Below are positions 1-8,888 of a stretch of 64,000 nt of DNA, piece after piece. A program made the position numbers and the translations under genes. The notes under the pieces are model-generated. The model was not told the origin of the DNA. It searched no databases and saw nothing but the letters and a program-made list of their open reading frames with translations. Position 1 is the first letter of the stretch. The number at the start of each line of letters is the position of its first letter. This DNA is from Micrococcales bacterium 31B (GTDB lineage Bacteria; Actinomycetota; Actinomycetes; Actinomycetales; Dermabacteraceae), in NCBI GenBank assembly GCA_022803075.1, contig JAFFTF010000001.1, positions 219,058 through 283,057 of the forward strand, in the 5' to 3' direction.

Positions 1-341
1 TCGGCCGCCTCGTAGAGGTGGGCGATGTCGATGAGGTCTTCGACAACCCCCAGCATCCCTACACGAAGGCCCTGCTGTCGGCGATCCCCACGCCAGATCC
101 CGACCTGGAACGAACCCGTGAGCGGATCCTCCTGGAAGGGGACCTGCCCACTCCGCTCGAGGCGCCGGTGGGATGCAATTTTGCTTCCCGCTGCCCGCTC
201 TACAAGGCACTGCCACTTGAGAAGAAGCATCAGTGCGATGCCACGAATCCGCAACTACTAGAACTTAAGCGCGGGGCACAATCAGTCGCGTGCTTCCACG
301 TGGAGAGCGCCGCAAGCGCAGTTAGCACAGGAGGAAAATGA
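1..341 (+). CDS. oligopeptide/dipeptide ABC transporter ATP-binding protein, 3' end (OppF/DppF type)
   Basis: Only the last ~113 codons are in the window; the reading frame is already open at base 3 and stops at 339-341. The residues GRLVEVG, then VFDNPQHPYTKALLSAIP, are the classic tail of OppD/OppF ATPases (oligo_HPY domain), followed by the Cys-rich segment with CNFASRCP that is typical of this C-terminal extension. The protein would energise peptide import at the cytoplasmic face of the membrane. The stop overlaps the ATG of the following binding-protein gene by 4 bases, so the two are translationally coupled parts of one operon whose permease genes presumably lie to the left. Confidence 0.93.
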   Translation, partial: GRLVEVGDVDEVFDNPQHPYTKALLSAIPTPDPDLERTRERILLEGDLPTPLEAPVGCNFASRCPLYKALPLEKKHQCDATNPQLLELKRGAQSVACFHVESAASAVSTGGK

Positions 342-2095
342 TGAAACGTCGCGAATTTGGAGCAGCCCTCGGTCTGCTCGCCCTAGGGAGCATCGGCCTG
401 AGCGCCTGCACGGCATCGGGTGACCAAACCGGCTCGGGTGGGTCCGGCACGAGCGGCGGCACGCAGTCAGCGGCCACGACGGGCACGGATCTCAACTCAC
501 TCATGAGTTACAACCCACAGGAGCCAGATGCGCTCGACGATGGGGGAACGATCCAACTCTCGCTGAACGGACTCGGAGAAAACTTCAACACGTTCTGTAA
601 TGCAGGTAACGACGTGGACTCGGCTGCGTTGTTCTACCCCATGCATTCGGCCGCTGTCTGGACCCTCACCGCGGAGGGCGAGTACGTGCTCGACGAGAAC
701 TACTGCCTCGATGCCAAGGACGCGATGGTCGACGGCAAGCAGGTCATTACCTACACCTTGAACCCCAAGGCAGTGTGGAACGACGGTACGCCGATCGACT
801 ACAAGACCTTCGAGAACATGGCCGCCGTGCTGAGCGGCAAGGACGAGGCCTATAGCCTGCCGTCGTCGGCAGGTTACGAGGACATCGAGAGCGTGGCAAA
901 GGGCAAGGACGATTTTGAGGTCGTCGTCACGATGGCCAAGGTGTACGAGCCTTACCAAGAACTCTTCACACAGGCGGGTTCGAGCACTGGCCCCGCCCTG
1001 CTGCATCCGGCAGTGAACACTCCCGCTCTCTTCAACGAAGGGTTCGTCAATGACATGAAGATGGATTGGCGTGCCGGTCCGTTCATTCTCGATAATTTCG
1101 ACAAGACGGCGCAGGTGATCACCCTCAAGCGCAACGACAAGTGGTGGGGTGACGCCCCGAAGCTCGAGAAGATCGTTTTCCGCGCCATGCCGTCCAGCGC
1201 CGTGCAGACTGCGTTTAATAATGGCCAGATTGACCTGGCCTCCGTCAGTACCAAAGCGCGACGGGACCAGGTGAAACTGAACGACGCGACCGACGAAATT
1301 CGCAAGGGCCAAAACTTGAGCGTGTTTGGGCGTCTGTTCAATTCCAAATCGGAGGCATTGACGGATGCAGCGGTACGGAAGGCCATCTTCCAGGCGACAG
1401 ACCGTGCTGGCCTCGTTAAGGTGCAGTACAACGGCGTCGACTGGACCGAGCCGCTGCCGAAGAGCTGGTACCAGATGGGCTTCCTCGAGGGCGTCACAGA
1501 CAACTATCCAGCTCAATTCGACCAGGCAGCCGCGAAGAAGACACTGGAAGACGCTGGCTACGCCCTGGGCAGCGACGGGTTCTATGCAAAGGATGGCAAG
1601 CAGGCTGGGTTCAAGTTGGCTATCTACAACGATGACGCCACGAATGCGGCGGTCAACCAGGCGTGGCAGCAGCAGTTGAAGCAGGCCGGCATCAACATGG
1701 TGTTCGACAATCGCAACCCCGACAACTTCGGTACCGACCTCGAGGCGGGCCAGTTCGACGCGGTCAACATCGGATACTCGCAAGGTGCGGACCCGGGCTC
1801 GGCTCCGAAGCAGTACTTGCTTTCGACGGGTGAGGGCAACTACACGGGTGGTGGTGACGCCGAGTTGGACAAGAGGATTCTCGAGGTCAACAGCATCGCC
1901 GACAAGGCCGAGCGCATTGCGGCGGCCAACCAGCTCGAGAAGGAGTGGGGGGCCAAGTACTTTGGGTACATGGCCATTCAAAACGGCCCGAACTTCGTGG
2001 CCATTCGCAAGGGGCTGGCCAACTATGGTCCCAAGTTGTTCCTCACGACCGACTGGACCAAGGTCGGCTGGATGAAGGGCACCAAGCAGGACTAG
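338..2095 (+). CDS. ABC transporter substrate-binding lipoprotein, family 5 (peptide type)
   Basis: 585 residues. The start is the first of two adjacent ATGs, 8 bases after AGGAGG and overlapping the upstream stop. The N-terminus MMKRREFGAALGLL has a hydrophobic core and a lipobox LSAC with Cys24, so this is a surface lipoprotein; the RRxF near the start would also allow Tat export. A Ser/Gly/Thr linker (~25-50) precedes the mature domain, which has the family 5 features: LNPKAVWNDGTPIDYKTF, then WRAGPFIL, KRNDKWWGDAPKLEKIVFR and RKAIFQATDRAGL. It delivers peptides, or possibly another family 5 ligand, to the transporter whose ATPase ends just upstream. The ligand cannot be told from sequence. 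Confidence 0.92.
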   Translation: MMKRREFGAALGLLALGSIGLSACTASGDQTGSGGSGTSGGTQSAATTGTDLNSLMSYNPQEPDALDDGGTIQLSLNGLGENFNTFCNAGNDVDSAALFYPMHSAAVWTLTAEGEYVLDENYCLDAKDAMVDGKQVITYTLNPKAVWNDGTPIDYKTFENMAAVLSGKDEAYSLPSSAGYEDIESVAKGKDDFEVVVTMAKVYEPYQELFTQAGSSTGPALLHPAVNTPALFNEGFVNDMKMDWRAGPFILDNFDKTAQVITLKRNDKWWGDAPKLEKIVFRAMPSSAVQTAFNNGQIDLASVSTKARRDQVKLNDATDEIRKGQNLSVFGRLFNSKSEALTDAAVRKAIFQATDRAGLVKVQYNGVDWTEPLPKSWYQMGFLEGVTDNYPAQFDQAAAKKTLEDAGYALGSDGFYAKDGKQAGFKLAIYNDDATNAAVNQAWQQQLKQAGINMVFDNRNPDNFGTDLEAGQFDAVNIGYSQGADPGSAPKQYLLSTGEGNYTGGGDAELDKRILEVNSIADKAERIAAANQLEKEWGAKYFGYMAIQNGPNFVAIRKGLANYGPKLFLTTDWTKVGWMKGTKQD

Positions 2096-2152
2096 GCACA
2101 CGTCGCGTGCGGCGACACCGCCGCACGCGACCGTTGCCTGCAACAATCGCCA

Positions 2153-2198
2153 ACGTGACAGGGCGGGCCTCCCGAAAGGGAGGCCCGCCCTGTCACGT
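2153..2198. terminator. bidirectional terminator, 21-bp perfect stem
   Basis: Perfect inverted repeat with arms 2153-2173 and 2178-2198 and the loop GAAA at 2174-2177. It sits between two convergent stops (2095 and 2208), so it can end transcription from both sides. There is no strong T-run, as is usual in high-GC actinobacteria. Confidence 0.85.
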
Positions 2199-2207
2199 GC
2201 GTTGCGC

Positions 2208-2909
2208 TTATGCGGCGTTCATCGACGCGACCGTGCGGGGCGTCGGGTAGCCGAGCTGTGCCCATTCGTCGAACGAGAGCGCGTTATGGAACTCGGCGTC
2301 ACCCACGTACACCGTGCTCTGGCCGGCCACCTTGAAGATGTTCATGCCCACGTAGTCCTGCACGAAGCGGGGGTAGCCGAGCGCCGCCCACTGGGCAAAC
2401 GTCAACTTGGTGGTGGAGTTCGACGACTTCACGAAGAGTTCGTCTCCGCTGCCGTACTTGATAACCGCGACTCCGGGCACCGTCTTCGCGACGGTCGGCT
2501 TGGGCGCGCCTGCGGCGAGCCAGCCCTGCAGCGAGAGCTTTTGGGCGGTCGTGGTGCGCGTGGAATCCCACGTGGTCACGGCGAAGACATCCGAGGAGCC
2601 CGCGAGCTGCCGGAACGACTGCTTCGCGCCGCCCCACGTCGAGAACTTGCCGCCGTAGACAGAGGCGAACTCGGCGGGGAGCACCCGGTTCACCGATGCG
2701 ATCTTGGCGCAGCCGGCGACATCGCCCGCGGTGTAGACCACCTGGTAGATGGCGTCACCCACGCCCGTGCTGTAGGCCTTGGCGTCGATGCCAGGGGTGT
2801 AGCACGGTGCTGTTGCGGTGTTGCTGCTCGCCTGCGCGGGGCTGGCTGCGACGAGCAGACCCAGGGCCGTGAGGGCGATGGCGGTGGAGGTTGCGAGCAA
2901 CTTTTTCAT
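2208..2909 (-). CDS. secreted protein with WxxLGxPxP-type repeats
   Basis: 233 residues from the ATG at 2909, chosen because it follows AAGAGG and begins a classic Sec signal peptide (MKKLLATST..., hydrophobic core, ASPAQA-S cleavage region); the open frame continues upstream to 3038 without a signal. After a domain with two cysteines, the C-terminal half carries three ~45-residue repeats, each ending in a hydrophobic-S/T-hydrophobic-xxW-hydrophobic-xxGxPxP signature: LSLQGWLAAGAPKPT, LTFAQWAALGYPRF and LSFDEWAQLGYPTP. The same repeat forms five copies in the secreted protein at 34798-35649. I cannot assign a known family; cell-surface binding or adhesion is a guess. Confidence 0.85.
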   Translation of the reverse strand: MKKLLATSTAIALTALGLLVAASPAQASSNTATAPCYTPGIDAKAYSTGVGDAIYQVVYTAGDVAGCAKIASVNRVLPAEFASVYGGKFSTWGGAKQSFRQLAGSSDVFAVTTWDSTRTTTAQKLSLQGWLAAGAPKPTVAKTVPGVAVIKYGSGDELFVKSSNSTTKLTFAQWAALGYPRFVQDYVGMNIFKVAGQSTVYVGDAEFHNALSFDEWAQLGYPTPRTVASMNAA

Positions 2910-3187
2910 GATGAACCTCTTGTGAGGACGAAGGGTGGATTGGTTAAATTTGATTTTTGCAACCTTTTGGTTTCGCCCGTTTTTGTGGGCGATTTCTTGT
3001 CGCAGGTCAAAGTTAGGGTAATGCAATGTAAAAATCAAGCGGCTGGGCCGCGAAGTGCTGCATGTTTGCGAAAGTGTTATACATCACATTCTGGCGCGCT
3101 GCGAAAGGGGCGGCGACGGGCCCGACTGGTGCCGCCTGCGGCCGTAGATTCACCGTCCAGGTGCCTCGCATTCGCGCGAGCTAGAGT
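2910..3187. promoter_or_regulatory. divergent intergenic region, secreted repeat protein / modA
   Basis: 278 bases without a gene between two divergent starts, clearly more A+T-rich than its surroundings next to the minus-strand gene (2930-3040). The hairpin TCGCCC (2973-2978) / GGGCGA (2987-2992) lies in the expected leader of the minus-strand gene. Promoters for both directions must be here, but no -35/-10 pair was good enough to place. Confidence 0.4.
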
Positions 3188-4033
3188 GTGAGCATGTATT
3201 CACCGGCGACCACATCCAAGGCGACCCGCGGCACCCCCCGGGGAGCCTCCCGCCCCGCCCTGCTGCGCAGCCTCGCCCTGCCCGTGCTCGGACTCACCCT
3301 GCTCGCGCCGGGGCTGACCGCGTGCCAGCCCACCGGAGCGTCCGGAGCCGCCAGTGCCAGCGCAGAAAACAGCGTCACCGAGGTGCAGCTGTTCGCCGCC
3401 CAGTCCCTCGTCGACGTCATGCCGAAACTCATCACGGCCTACCAAGACACCCGCCCGGGGGTCCGCGTCGTCGCATCGTTCGGGGGCAGCGGCACCCTTG
3501 CCGCCCAGATCAACGAGGGCGCACCCGCAGACATCTTTCTCGCCGCCGACACCACCTCCAGCCGGAGCATCACCCGTGCTCTGGCGACCTCCACCCTCAT
3601 CGCATCCAACCGGCTCGTGCTCGTCGTGCCCAGCGACAACCCCGCAGGCATCAAGAGCGCAGCCGACCTACCCGGAACCCGCGTGGCCCTCTGCGCCGCG
3701 ACCGTACCCTGCGGGCGCAGCGCCGCCACGTTCCTTCGCGACGAGAACGTCTCGCTGACCGGCGCCAGCGAAGAAACCGACGTGCGCTCCGTGCTCGCCA
3801 AGGTCACGAGCGGCCAGGCCGACGCGGGTTTCGTCTACGCCACCGACGCCAGCGCGGCAGGCACCGCCGTGCGTAGTCTCGAGCTGCCCCACGCGCCGGT
3901 GAACCATTACGAGGCGAGCGTCGTGGCTGATACTGCGTCAGCGCAACGTAGTGAGGCCACGGCCTTCGTGCGCTGGCTCGCGGGCGACGAGGCGCAGTCC
4001 ATCCTGTCTGCCGCGGGCTTTTCAGCCCCGTGA
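3188..4033 (+). CDS. modA: molybdate ABC transporter substrate-binding lipoprotein ModA
   Basis: 281 residues from GTG 3188; the in-frame ATG at 3194 is an equally possible start. A long basic N-terminus leads to a hydrophobic stretch and the lipobox LTAC (Cys46 with the GTG start). The mature part shows ModA features: LFAAQSLVDVMPKLITAYQ, VVASFGGSGTLAAQI, PADIFLAAD and NRLVLVVPSDNP, and near the end AGFVYATDA. It binds molybdate or tungstate outside the cell. Its stop overlaps the GTG of modB by 4 bases, and the gene heads an operon that continues into molybdenum cofactor synthesis, which supports the ligand assignment. Confidence 0.93.
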   Translation: MSMYSPATTSKATRGTPRGASRPALLRSLALPVLGLTLLAPGLTACQPTGASGAASASAENSVTEVQLFAAQSLVDVMPKLITAYQDTRPGVRVVASFGGSGTLAAQINEGAPADIFLAADTTSSRSITRALATSTLIASNRLVLVVPSDNPAGIKSAADLPGTRVALCAATVPCGRSAATFLRDENVSLTGASEETDVRSVLAKVTSGQADAGFVYATDASAAGTAVRSLELPHAPVNHYEASVVADTASAQRSEATAFVRWLAGDEAQSILSAAGFSAP

Positions 4034-4839
4034 CCCGCGCACCTGCCTGGATGTGGGCCGCCGCCCTCGTCGTGGCGCTCGCGCTCTTCGGCCCCCTCGT
4101 CGCACTCCTCGCCTACGGCTTCACGGGCTCCGCATGGAGCACGCTCGATCCCGGCCTCGTTGGCGCCGCCGTGCGCGTCTCGCTGCCCACCTCGCTGCTC
4201 GCAACCCTCATCTGTTGCGTTGCGGGCATACCCCTTGCCTACCTGCTGGCGCGCGGCCGCGGCACCCACGTGGTCGCCCTGCGCATCATCACCCTGCTGC
4301 CGCTCGTGATGCCACCCGTCGTGGCCGGCGTGGCCCTCCTCAAATTTTGGGGACGCCAGGGTGCCCTCGGTGACCTGCTCACCACCGTTGGCATCTCGCT
4401 CGCTTTCACCCCGGCTGCCGTGGTGCTCGCCCAGGTGTTTGTCTCCCTGCCGTTCATGGTGATCACCGCCGAGGCGGCGTTTCGCTCCCTCGACCACCGG
4501 GTCGAATGGATCGCCGCCGCCCTCGGCGCCTCCCCATGGAGACGCTTTCGCGACATCAGCCTTCCGCTCGCGGCCCGGGGTCTGACCGCCGGTGGCCTGC
4601 TGTGCTTCGCACGCGCCCTCGGTGAGTTCGGCGCGACCATGATGTTTGCTGGCAGCGTCGAGGGTGTCACTCGTACGCTCCCCGTTCAGATCGCACTCAG
4701 CGTGAACAGCGCGCAACCCGACTCCGCAGTCGGCCTCGCGTTGATCTTGCTGGCCCTCTGCGCCGCGCTCGTCGGCGTGCTCAACATTTTGCAGGGAGGA
4801 GCAATCCGTGGCGTTCGCCGCCGCGAATCACTCATATGA
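4030..4839 (+). CDS. modB: molybdate ABC transporter permease ModB
   Basis: 269 residues, polytopic, with about five or six hydrophobic segments. The permease loop region reads FRSLDHRVEWIAAALGAS followed by FRDISLPLAARG, matching the EAA loop that docks the ATPase, and LGEFGATMMFAGS is characteristic of ModB/CysT permeases. GTG start at 4030 overlapping modA's stop; its own TGA overlaps the ATG of the next gene. No ModC ATPase follows and this protein is too short to be a ModB-ModC fusion, so the ATPase must come from elsewhere in the genome. Confidence 0.93.
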   Translation: MTRAPAWMWAAALVVALALFGPLVALLAYGFTGSAWSTLDPGLVGAAVRVSLPTSLLATLICCVAGIPLAYLLARGRGTHVVALRIITLLPLVMPPVVAGVALLKFWGRQGALGDLLTTVGISLAFTPAAVVLAQVFVSLPFMVITAEAAFRSLDHRVEWIAAALGASPWRRFRDISLPLAARGLTAGGLLCFARALGEFGATMMFAGSVEGVTRTLPVQIALSVNSAQPDSAVGLALILLALCAALVGVLNILQGGAIRGVRRRESLI

Positions 4840-6521
4840 ACTCGTTTCAGGCTTCTCAGTCAGGCGCCCCGTCGCGCCCCCGCACGGCGAAAACACGGCG
4901 CGCTCAGGCGGCGTGGGCCGCACTGGCGGGTGTCGTCGCTGCGGGCATCACCTTCGGGCTGGGTGACGTGCTGGCGTACTTCATCGCGCCCGCCGGTCGA
5001 CCCGTGACCGCGGTCGGTGAAGGAGTCATTAAGATCCTGCCCGCGCCCCTGATCGACTTCGCCAAAACCACGTTCGGCACGGCCGACAAGCCAGTGCTGA
5101 TTGGCACGATCATCGCGATTGCCCTCGCGCTGGCCGCCCTCGCGGGCGTCATGGCGTTGACCCGCCGAGCGGTCGGCTACGGCATCGTCGCGGTGCTCAT
5201 CGCGGCCGGCGTGGTCGCGACCGTCACCCGAGCTGACGCCACGATCGGCACCCCGTTCCCCGTGCTCATCGGCGGTGCGGTGGGGCTCGCGGTCTTCGGG
5301 TACCTGATTCGTCGCCTCGTTGACTACGGGTCCGAGGTGGCGGCCACTCAGGTTGGTGGCGTGACGAGTGGTTCCGCGCATGCCGGGGACGCGGAAACCC
5401 AAGGGACGCTGCTGGCGGGCCACGCGGCGTCCGGGATGCCTGCGGCGGCCGCTAGCCGCCGCAGGTTCCTTACCGCAGTGGGCGTGACGGCAGCGGTGGC
5501 GGCCATCGCGACCGTTGCCGGCCAGGCCCTCAATGCCGCCGGCGCTAAGGTGGCCGCGGTGCGCGAGGCACTCAAACTGCCCGCCCCCAGCGTGCCGGCG
5601 CCCCCCGTTCCCGCCGCGGCGCGCATGGACCTGCCCGGTCAGTCCCCCTACTTCAGCCCCAACAACGGCTTCTACCGCATCGACACCTCCCTGTCGCCGC
5701 CGCAGATCGACCCCGCGGAGTGGACCCTCAAGATCACCGGCATGGTCGACACGCCCCTCGAAATTACGTACGCCGAACTCCTTGAACTGCCCCTCGAAGA
5801 GCACGTGGTCACGCTTGCGTGCGTGTCGAACCCCGTCGGCGGCGACCTCGTCGGCAACGCGACCTGGCTCGGGTATCCGATCCGCGAACTGCTGAAGCGT
5901 GCGGGAGTGCAGGCCGGCGCCGACATGGTGCTGCAAACCTCCCACGACGGCTGGACCTGCGGCACGCCGGTCGAGGCGCTCACCGACGACCGCCCTGCAC
6001 TCCTCGCCGTCGCCATGAACGGCGAACCCCTGCCCGTCGAACACGGGTTCCCCGTGCGCTCCGTCGTGCCCGGACTGTATGGATACGTCTCGGCCACGAA
6101 ATGGGTCACCGAAATGCGACTCACCACCTTTGACCGCGACCAAGGCTACTGGACGCCGCTGGGCTGGGACGCGCTCGGGCCCATCAAGACGCAATCACGC
6201 ATCGACACCCCCACGCTCAGCAAGCCACCCGCCGCGGGCGCCGTCACCATCGCGGGAGTCGCCTGGCACCAGGGCGTCGGCATCTCCAAGGTGGAGGTCA
6301 AGGTGAATGGCGGAGACTGGGTCGAGGCAACCCTCGCCGAAGAACTGACCGTCAACTCCTGGCTGCAATGGAAGTACGACACGACCCTCGAGGCGGGCCT
6401 CACGACCGTCAGCGTGCGCGCCACCAACAAGAACGGCGAAACGCAGACCGAGCAGCGCTCCAACCCAGACCCCAACGGAGCGACAGGCTGGCACACCGTG
6501 CAGTTCACCGTGACCGCGTAG
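4836..6521 (+). CDS. membrane-anchored molybdopterin-dependent oxidoreductase, sulfite-oxidase-like
   Basis: 561 residues in three parts. Residues ~20-180 hold about four membrane segments. Residues ~205-235 read SRRRFLTAVGVTAAVAAIAT, an internal Tat-like signal. From ~260 on is an oxidoreductase molybdopterin-binding domain with the conserved cysteine expected to ligate Mo (VVTLACVSNPVGGD, about residue 327), then motifs HDGWTCGTPVEAL and RSVVPGLYGYVSATKWV, and a C-terminal Mo-co dimerisation domain (VAWHQGVGISKVEVKVNGG). This is the layout of actinobacterial sulfite-oxidase homologues with the catalytic domain outside the cell. The physiological substrate is unknown; sulfite or an oxidised sulfur or nitrogen compound is possible. 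ATG overlaps modB's stop. Confidence 0.88.
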   Translation: MNSFQASQSGAPSRPRTAKTRRAQAAWAALAGVVAAGITFGLGDVLAYFIAPAGRPVTAVGEGVIKILPAPLIDFAKTTFGTADKPVLIGTIIAIALALAALAGVMALTRRAVGYGIVAVLIAAGVVATVTRADATIGTPFPVLIGGAVGLAVFGYLIRRLVDYGSEVAATQVGGVTSGSAHAGDAETQGTLLAGHAASGMPAAAASRRRFLTAVGVTAAVAAIATVAGQALNAAGAKVAAVREALKLPAPSVPAPPVPAAARMDLPGQSPYFSPNNGFYRIDTSLSPPQIDPAEWTLKITGMVDTPLEITYAELLELPLEEHVVTLACVSNPVGGDLVGNATWLGYPIRELLKRAGVQAGADMVLQTSHDGWTCGTPVEALTDDRPALLAVAMNGEPLPVEHGFPVRSVVPGLYGYVSATKWVTEMRLTTFDRDQGYWTPLGWDALGPIKTQSRIDTPTLSKPPAAGAVTIAGVAWHQGVGISKVEVKVNGGDWVEATLAEELTVNSWLQWKYDTTLEAGLTTVSVRATNKNGETQTEQRSNPDPNGATGWHTVQFTVTA

Positions 6522-6595
6522 CGTCGCTTGGGAGTCCTGCGCCAGGTGAGCGCCCCGGGCCCTAGGATGAACACAGTCACGAAGGAGCCCACGCC

Positions 6596-7870
6596 ATGAA
6601 CTCGCCCGTCTCGGTCGCGGAACACCGCGATGCGGTTTGCGCCCTCCTGGCCCCCGCGCTAGGCGCGCGCGGGCAGCGGTTGAGCCTGCCCCTCGCGGAC
6701 GCCGTGGGTCACGTGTTGGCGGAATCGCTCGCGAACCCCCTGGATTCGCCGCCCTTCGACAACTCCCAGATGGACGGCTACGCCGTGAACCTCGCCGACG
6801 CGCGGGCCGCGGCCTCCCTACGCGTCGGCGCGACCATCGCCGCCGGCGCCGAACCGGGTCGACTGCCCCCCGGCACCGCGGCGCCCATCATGACCGGCGC
6901 CCCCATTCCCGAGGGCGCCAACGCCGTGGTTCCCATCGAGCGCTGCACCCCCGATCGCTTTGACGACACCCTCGACCGCGTGGCCTTTGACGCGGCATGG
7001 TTACACGACGCCCACGACGGCATCTTCGTCCGGCCGCGGGGCAGCGACCTCCAGGCGGGCAAAACCCTCGTGCCGGGCAGCACGCGATTGGGCGCCGCAC
7101 AGATCGGCGTGATCGCGGGCGCCGGGTTCACGCATGTCACGGTGCGCCGACCCTTACGCGTCGGCATCATCTCGAGCGGCGACGAGCTCGTTGCCCCGGG
7201 AAACCCCCTGGCCAGCGGCAAAATCTACGACGCCAACACGCACATGCTGAGTGCCGCGGTGCGCGAGACCGGCGCTGAGGTCGCCTTCACGCTGCACGTT
7301 CCCGACGGGGTGGGTGATTTCTGGTCGCTCTGGCGCTCCGGGGCTGCGCCCTGCGACCTCCTCATCACCAGCGCGGGGGTATCCCAGGGCGCGTTCGAGG
7401 TGATCAAATCGGTGTTTGCCGACTGCACCTTTTACTCCGTTGGCATGCAACCGGGCGGTCCGCAGGGTCTGGGGCGGCTGCGTCCGGACGCCGCGGGGGC
7501 TGAGTGGGCCTTCGCGGCCCCGATTCCCGTGCTCAATTTTCCGGGCAACCCCGTGAGCGCGCTCATTTCATTCGAAATGTTCCTGCGGCCCCTGCTGTGC
7601 GAGGCCCAGGGGTTGAGCCCCATGCGGGTGAGCACCCTGTTGCCCATCGCGCAGGCGGTTGAATCTCCCCCCAAGCATCAGGTGCGCCGCGCGCGAGTGC
7701 TGCGAGCCGGGGGTCGGCCAATCTCGGTGGCGCTAATGGGCGGTCCCTCCTCACACTTGCTGCACTCCTACTCGGTCTCGGATGCCCTCGTGCACCTGCC
7801 GCCCGAGGTCACCCATGTCCGCGCGGGGGACCCCGTCGAAACCTGGTTCTTGGAAAGGGTCTTTGCATGA
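6596..7870 (+). CDS. moeA: molybdopterin molybdenumtransferase MoeA
   Basis: 424 residues; ATG 6596 follows GAAGGAGCCCACGCC, a good ribosome site. It inserts molybdenum into adenylated molybdopterin. Seen: [14 protein letters not shown] near the N-terminus, [19 protein letters not shown], the fold shared with MogA ([31 protein letters not shown]) and [18 protein letters not shown]. Length and domain order are normal. Separated from the oxidoreductase gene by 74 bases but in the same direction, and its stop overlaps moaC's ATG by 4 bases. Confidence 0.95.
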   Translation: MNSPVSVAEHRDAVCALLAPALGARGQRLSLPLADAVGHVLAESLANPLDSPPFDNSQMDGYAVNLADARAAASLRVGATIAAGAEPGRLPPGTAAPIMTGAPIPEGANAVVPIERCTPDRFDDTLDRVAFDAAWLHDAHDGIFVRPRGSDLQAGKTLVPGSTRLGAAQIGVIAGAGFTHVTVRRPLRVGIISSGDELVAPGNPLASGKIYDANTHMLSAAVRETGAEVAFTLHVPDGVGDFWSLWRSGAAPCDLLITSAGVSQGAFEVIKSVFADCTFYSVGMQPGGPQGLGRLRPDAAGAEWAFAAPIPVLNFPGNPVSALISFEMFLRPLLCEAQGLSPMRVSTLLPIAQAVESPPKHQVRRARVLRAGGRPISVALMGGPSSHLLHSYSVSDALVHLPPEVTHVRAGDPVETWFLERVFA

Positions 7871-8364
7871 CAGAGCGCCTCACCCACGTGCGCGCCGACG
7901 GCAGCGCACACATGGTGGACGTCACCGATAAGGCCACCACCTCTCGGGTCGCGGAGGCCGAGGGGTTCGTGCGCACTCGTGCAGATGTGCTCGACCTGCT
8001 GCTCGCGGGCGAACTACCCAAGGGCGAGACCCTCGGCGTGGCGCGCATCGCAGGCATTCAGGGCGCCAAGATGACCCCCATGCTGGTGCCGCTGTGTCAC
8101 CCGCTGCCGCTCAGCGGGGTCACCGTCGAGATCGAACCCGAGGTAGGCGGGCCGCACGGCGATGACGGTTCGGCGCGGCTGCGGGTCAGCGCGCGCGTCA
8201 AAACCCGGGGCGTGACCGGGGTCGAAATGGAGGCCCTGACCGCAGTCAGCGTCGCGTGCCTGACGCTGTTTGACATGCTCAAGGCCGTCGACAAGTACGC
8301 GATCATCGAGGGAATCCGGGTGCTGGCGAAGTCCGGCGGCAAGAGCGGGGATTGGCGGCGATGA
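7867..8364 (+). CDS. moaC: cyclic pyranopterin monophosphate synthase MoaC
   Basis: 165 residues. Converts the MoaA product into cyclic pyranopterin monophosphate. Diagnostic motifs present: [15 protein letters not shown] at the N-terminus, [17 protein letters not shown] in the middle and [18 protein letters not shown] followed by [11 protein letters not shown] start overlaps moeA's TGA; its own TGA overlaps the next ATG. MoaA, which supplies its substrate, is not in this window. Confidence 0.96.
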   Translation: MTERLTHVRADGSAHMVDVTDKATTSRVAEAEGFVRTRADVLDLLLAGELPKGETLGVARIAGIQGAKMTPMLVPLCHPLPLSGVTVEIEPEVGGPHGDDGSARLRVSARVKTRGVTGVEMEALTAVSVACLTLFDMLKAVDKYAIIEGIRVLAKSGGKSGDWRR

Positions 8365-8888
8365 CGGACGAGGCAGGGGGCGCCAGCGTGCACGGCGTCG
8401 AAGTGCGCGTCATCGTCGCGTCGACGCGGGCCGCCCGCGGGCACTATGAAGACCGCACGGGCCCCGTGCTCGTCGACTGGGCGCGTTCGCGAGGCTACGC
8501 GTGCCCCGAGCCTCGCGTGGTCGAGGACGGCGAGCCCGTGGGGGCGGCGCTGCGCGAGGCTCTCGCCGCGTCCTGCACCGTGATCCTCACGACCGGAGGC
8601 ACCGGCGTCACCCCGAGCGACCGCACGCCCGACGAGACGGCGCCGCTCGTGGAGACCCGCATACCCGGAATCGTCGAGGCGATTCGCGCCCGCGGCGCAC
8701 GCACCGTGCCCACCGCCTGGCTGTCGCGCGGCGAGGCGGGCCTCGCGACGGGTCCGACCGGTCGCCGCACACTGATCGTCAACCTGCCGGGGTCGCGCGG
8801 CGGCGTGCGAGACGGCATCGCCGTACTGGACGACCTGCTGCCGCACCTACTAGCCCAACTCGACGGGGGAGACCATGACCCAGCCTGA
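8361..8888 (+). CDS. mogA: molybdopterin adenylyltransferase, MogA/MoaB family
   Basis: 175 residues from ATG 8361, whose first bases overlap moaC's stop; an in-frame TTG at 8352 would add three residues and is less likely. Adenylates molybdopterin before MoeA adds the metal. The signature [20 protein letters not shown] is intact, and [25 protein letters not shown] near the C-terminus is typical of MogA/MoaB. The gene overlaps moaE by 14 bases. Confidence 0.93.
   Translation: MTDEAGGASVHGVEVRVIVASTRAARGHYEDRTGPVLVDWARSRGYACPEPRVVEDGEPVGAALREALAASCTVILTTGGTGVTPSDRTPDETAPLVETRIPGIVEAIRARGARTVPTAWLSRGEAGLATGPTGRRTLIVNLPGSRGGVRDGIAVLDDLLPHLLAQLDGGDHDPA

Noticed and set aside
497..2146. Long frame antisense to the peptide-binding protein gene
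   Set aside because: A shadow created by third-position G+C bias; the plus-strand gene has clear lipoprotein and family features.
4030..4839. ModB-ModC fusion
   Set aside because: Only 269 residues and no Walker A or ABC signature; it is a plain permease.
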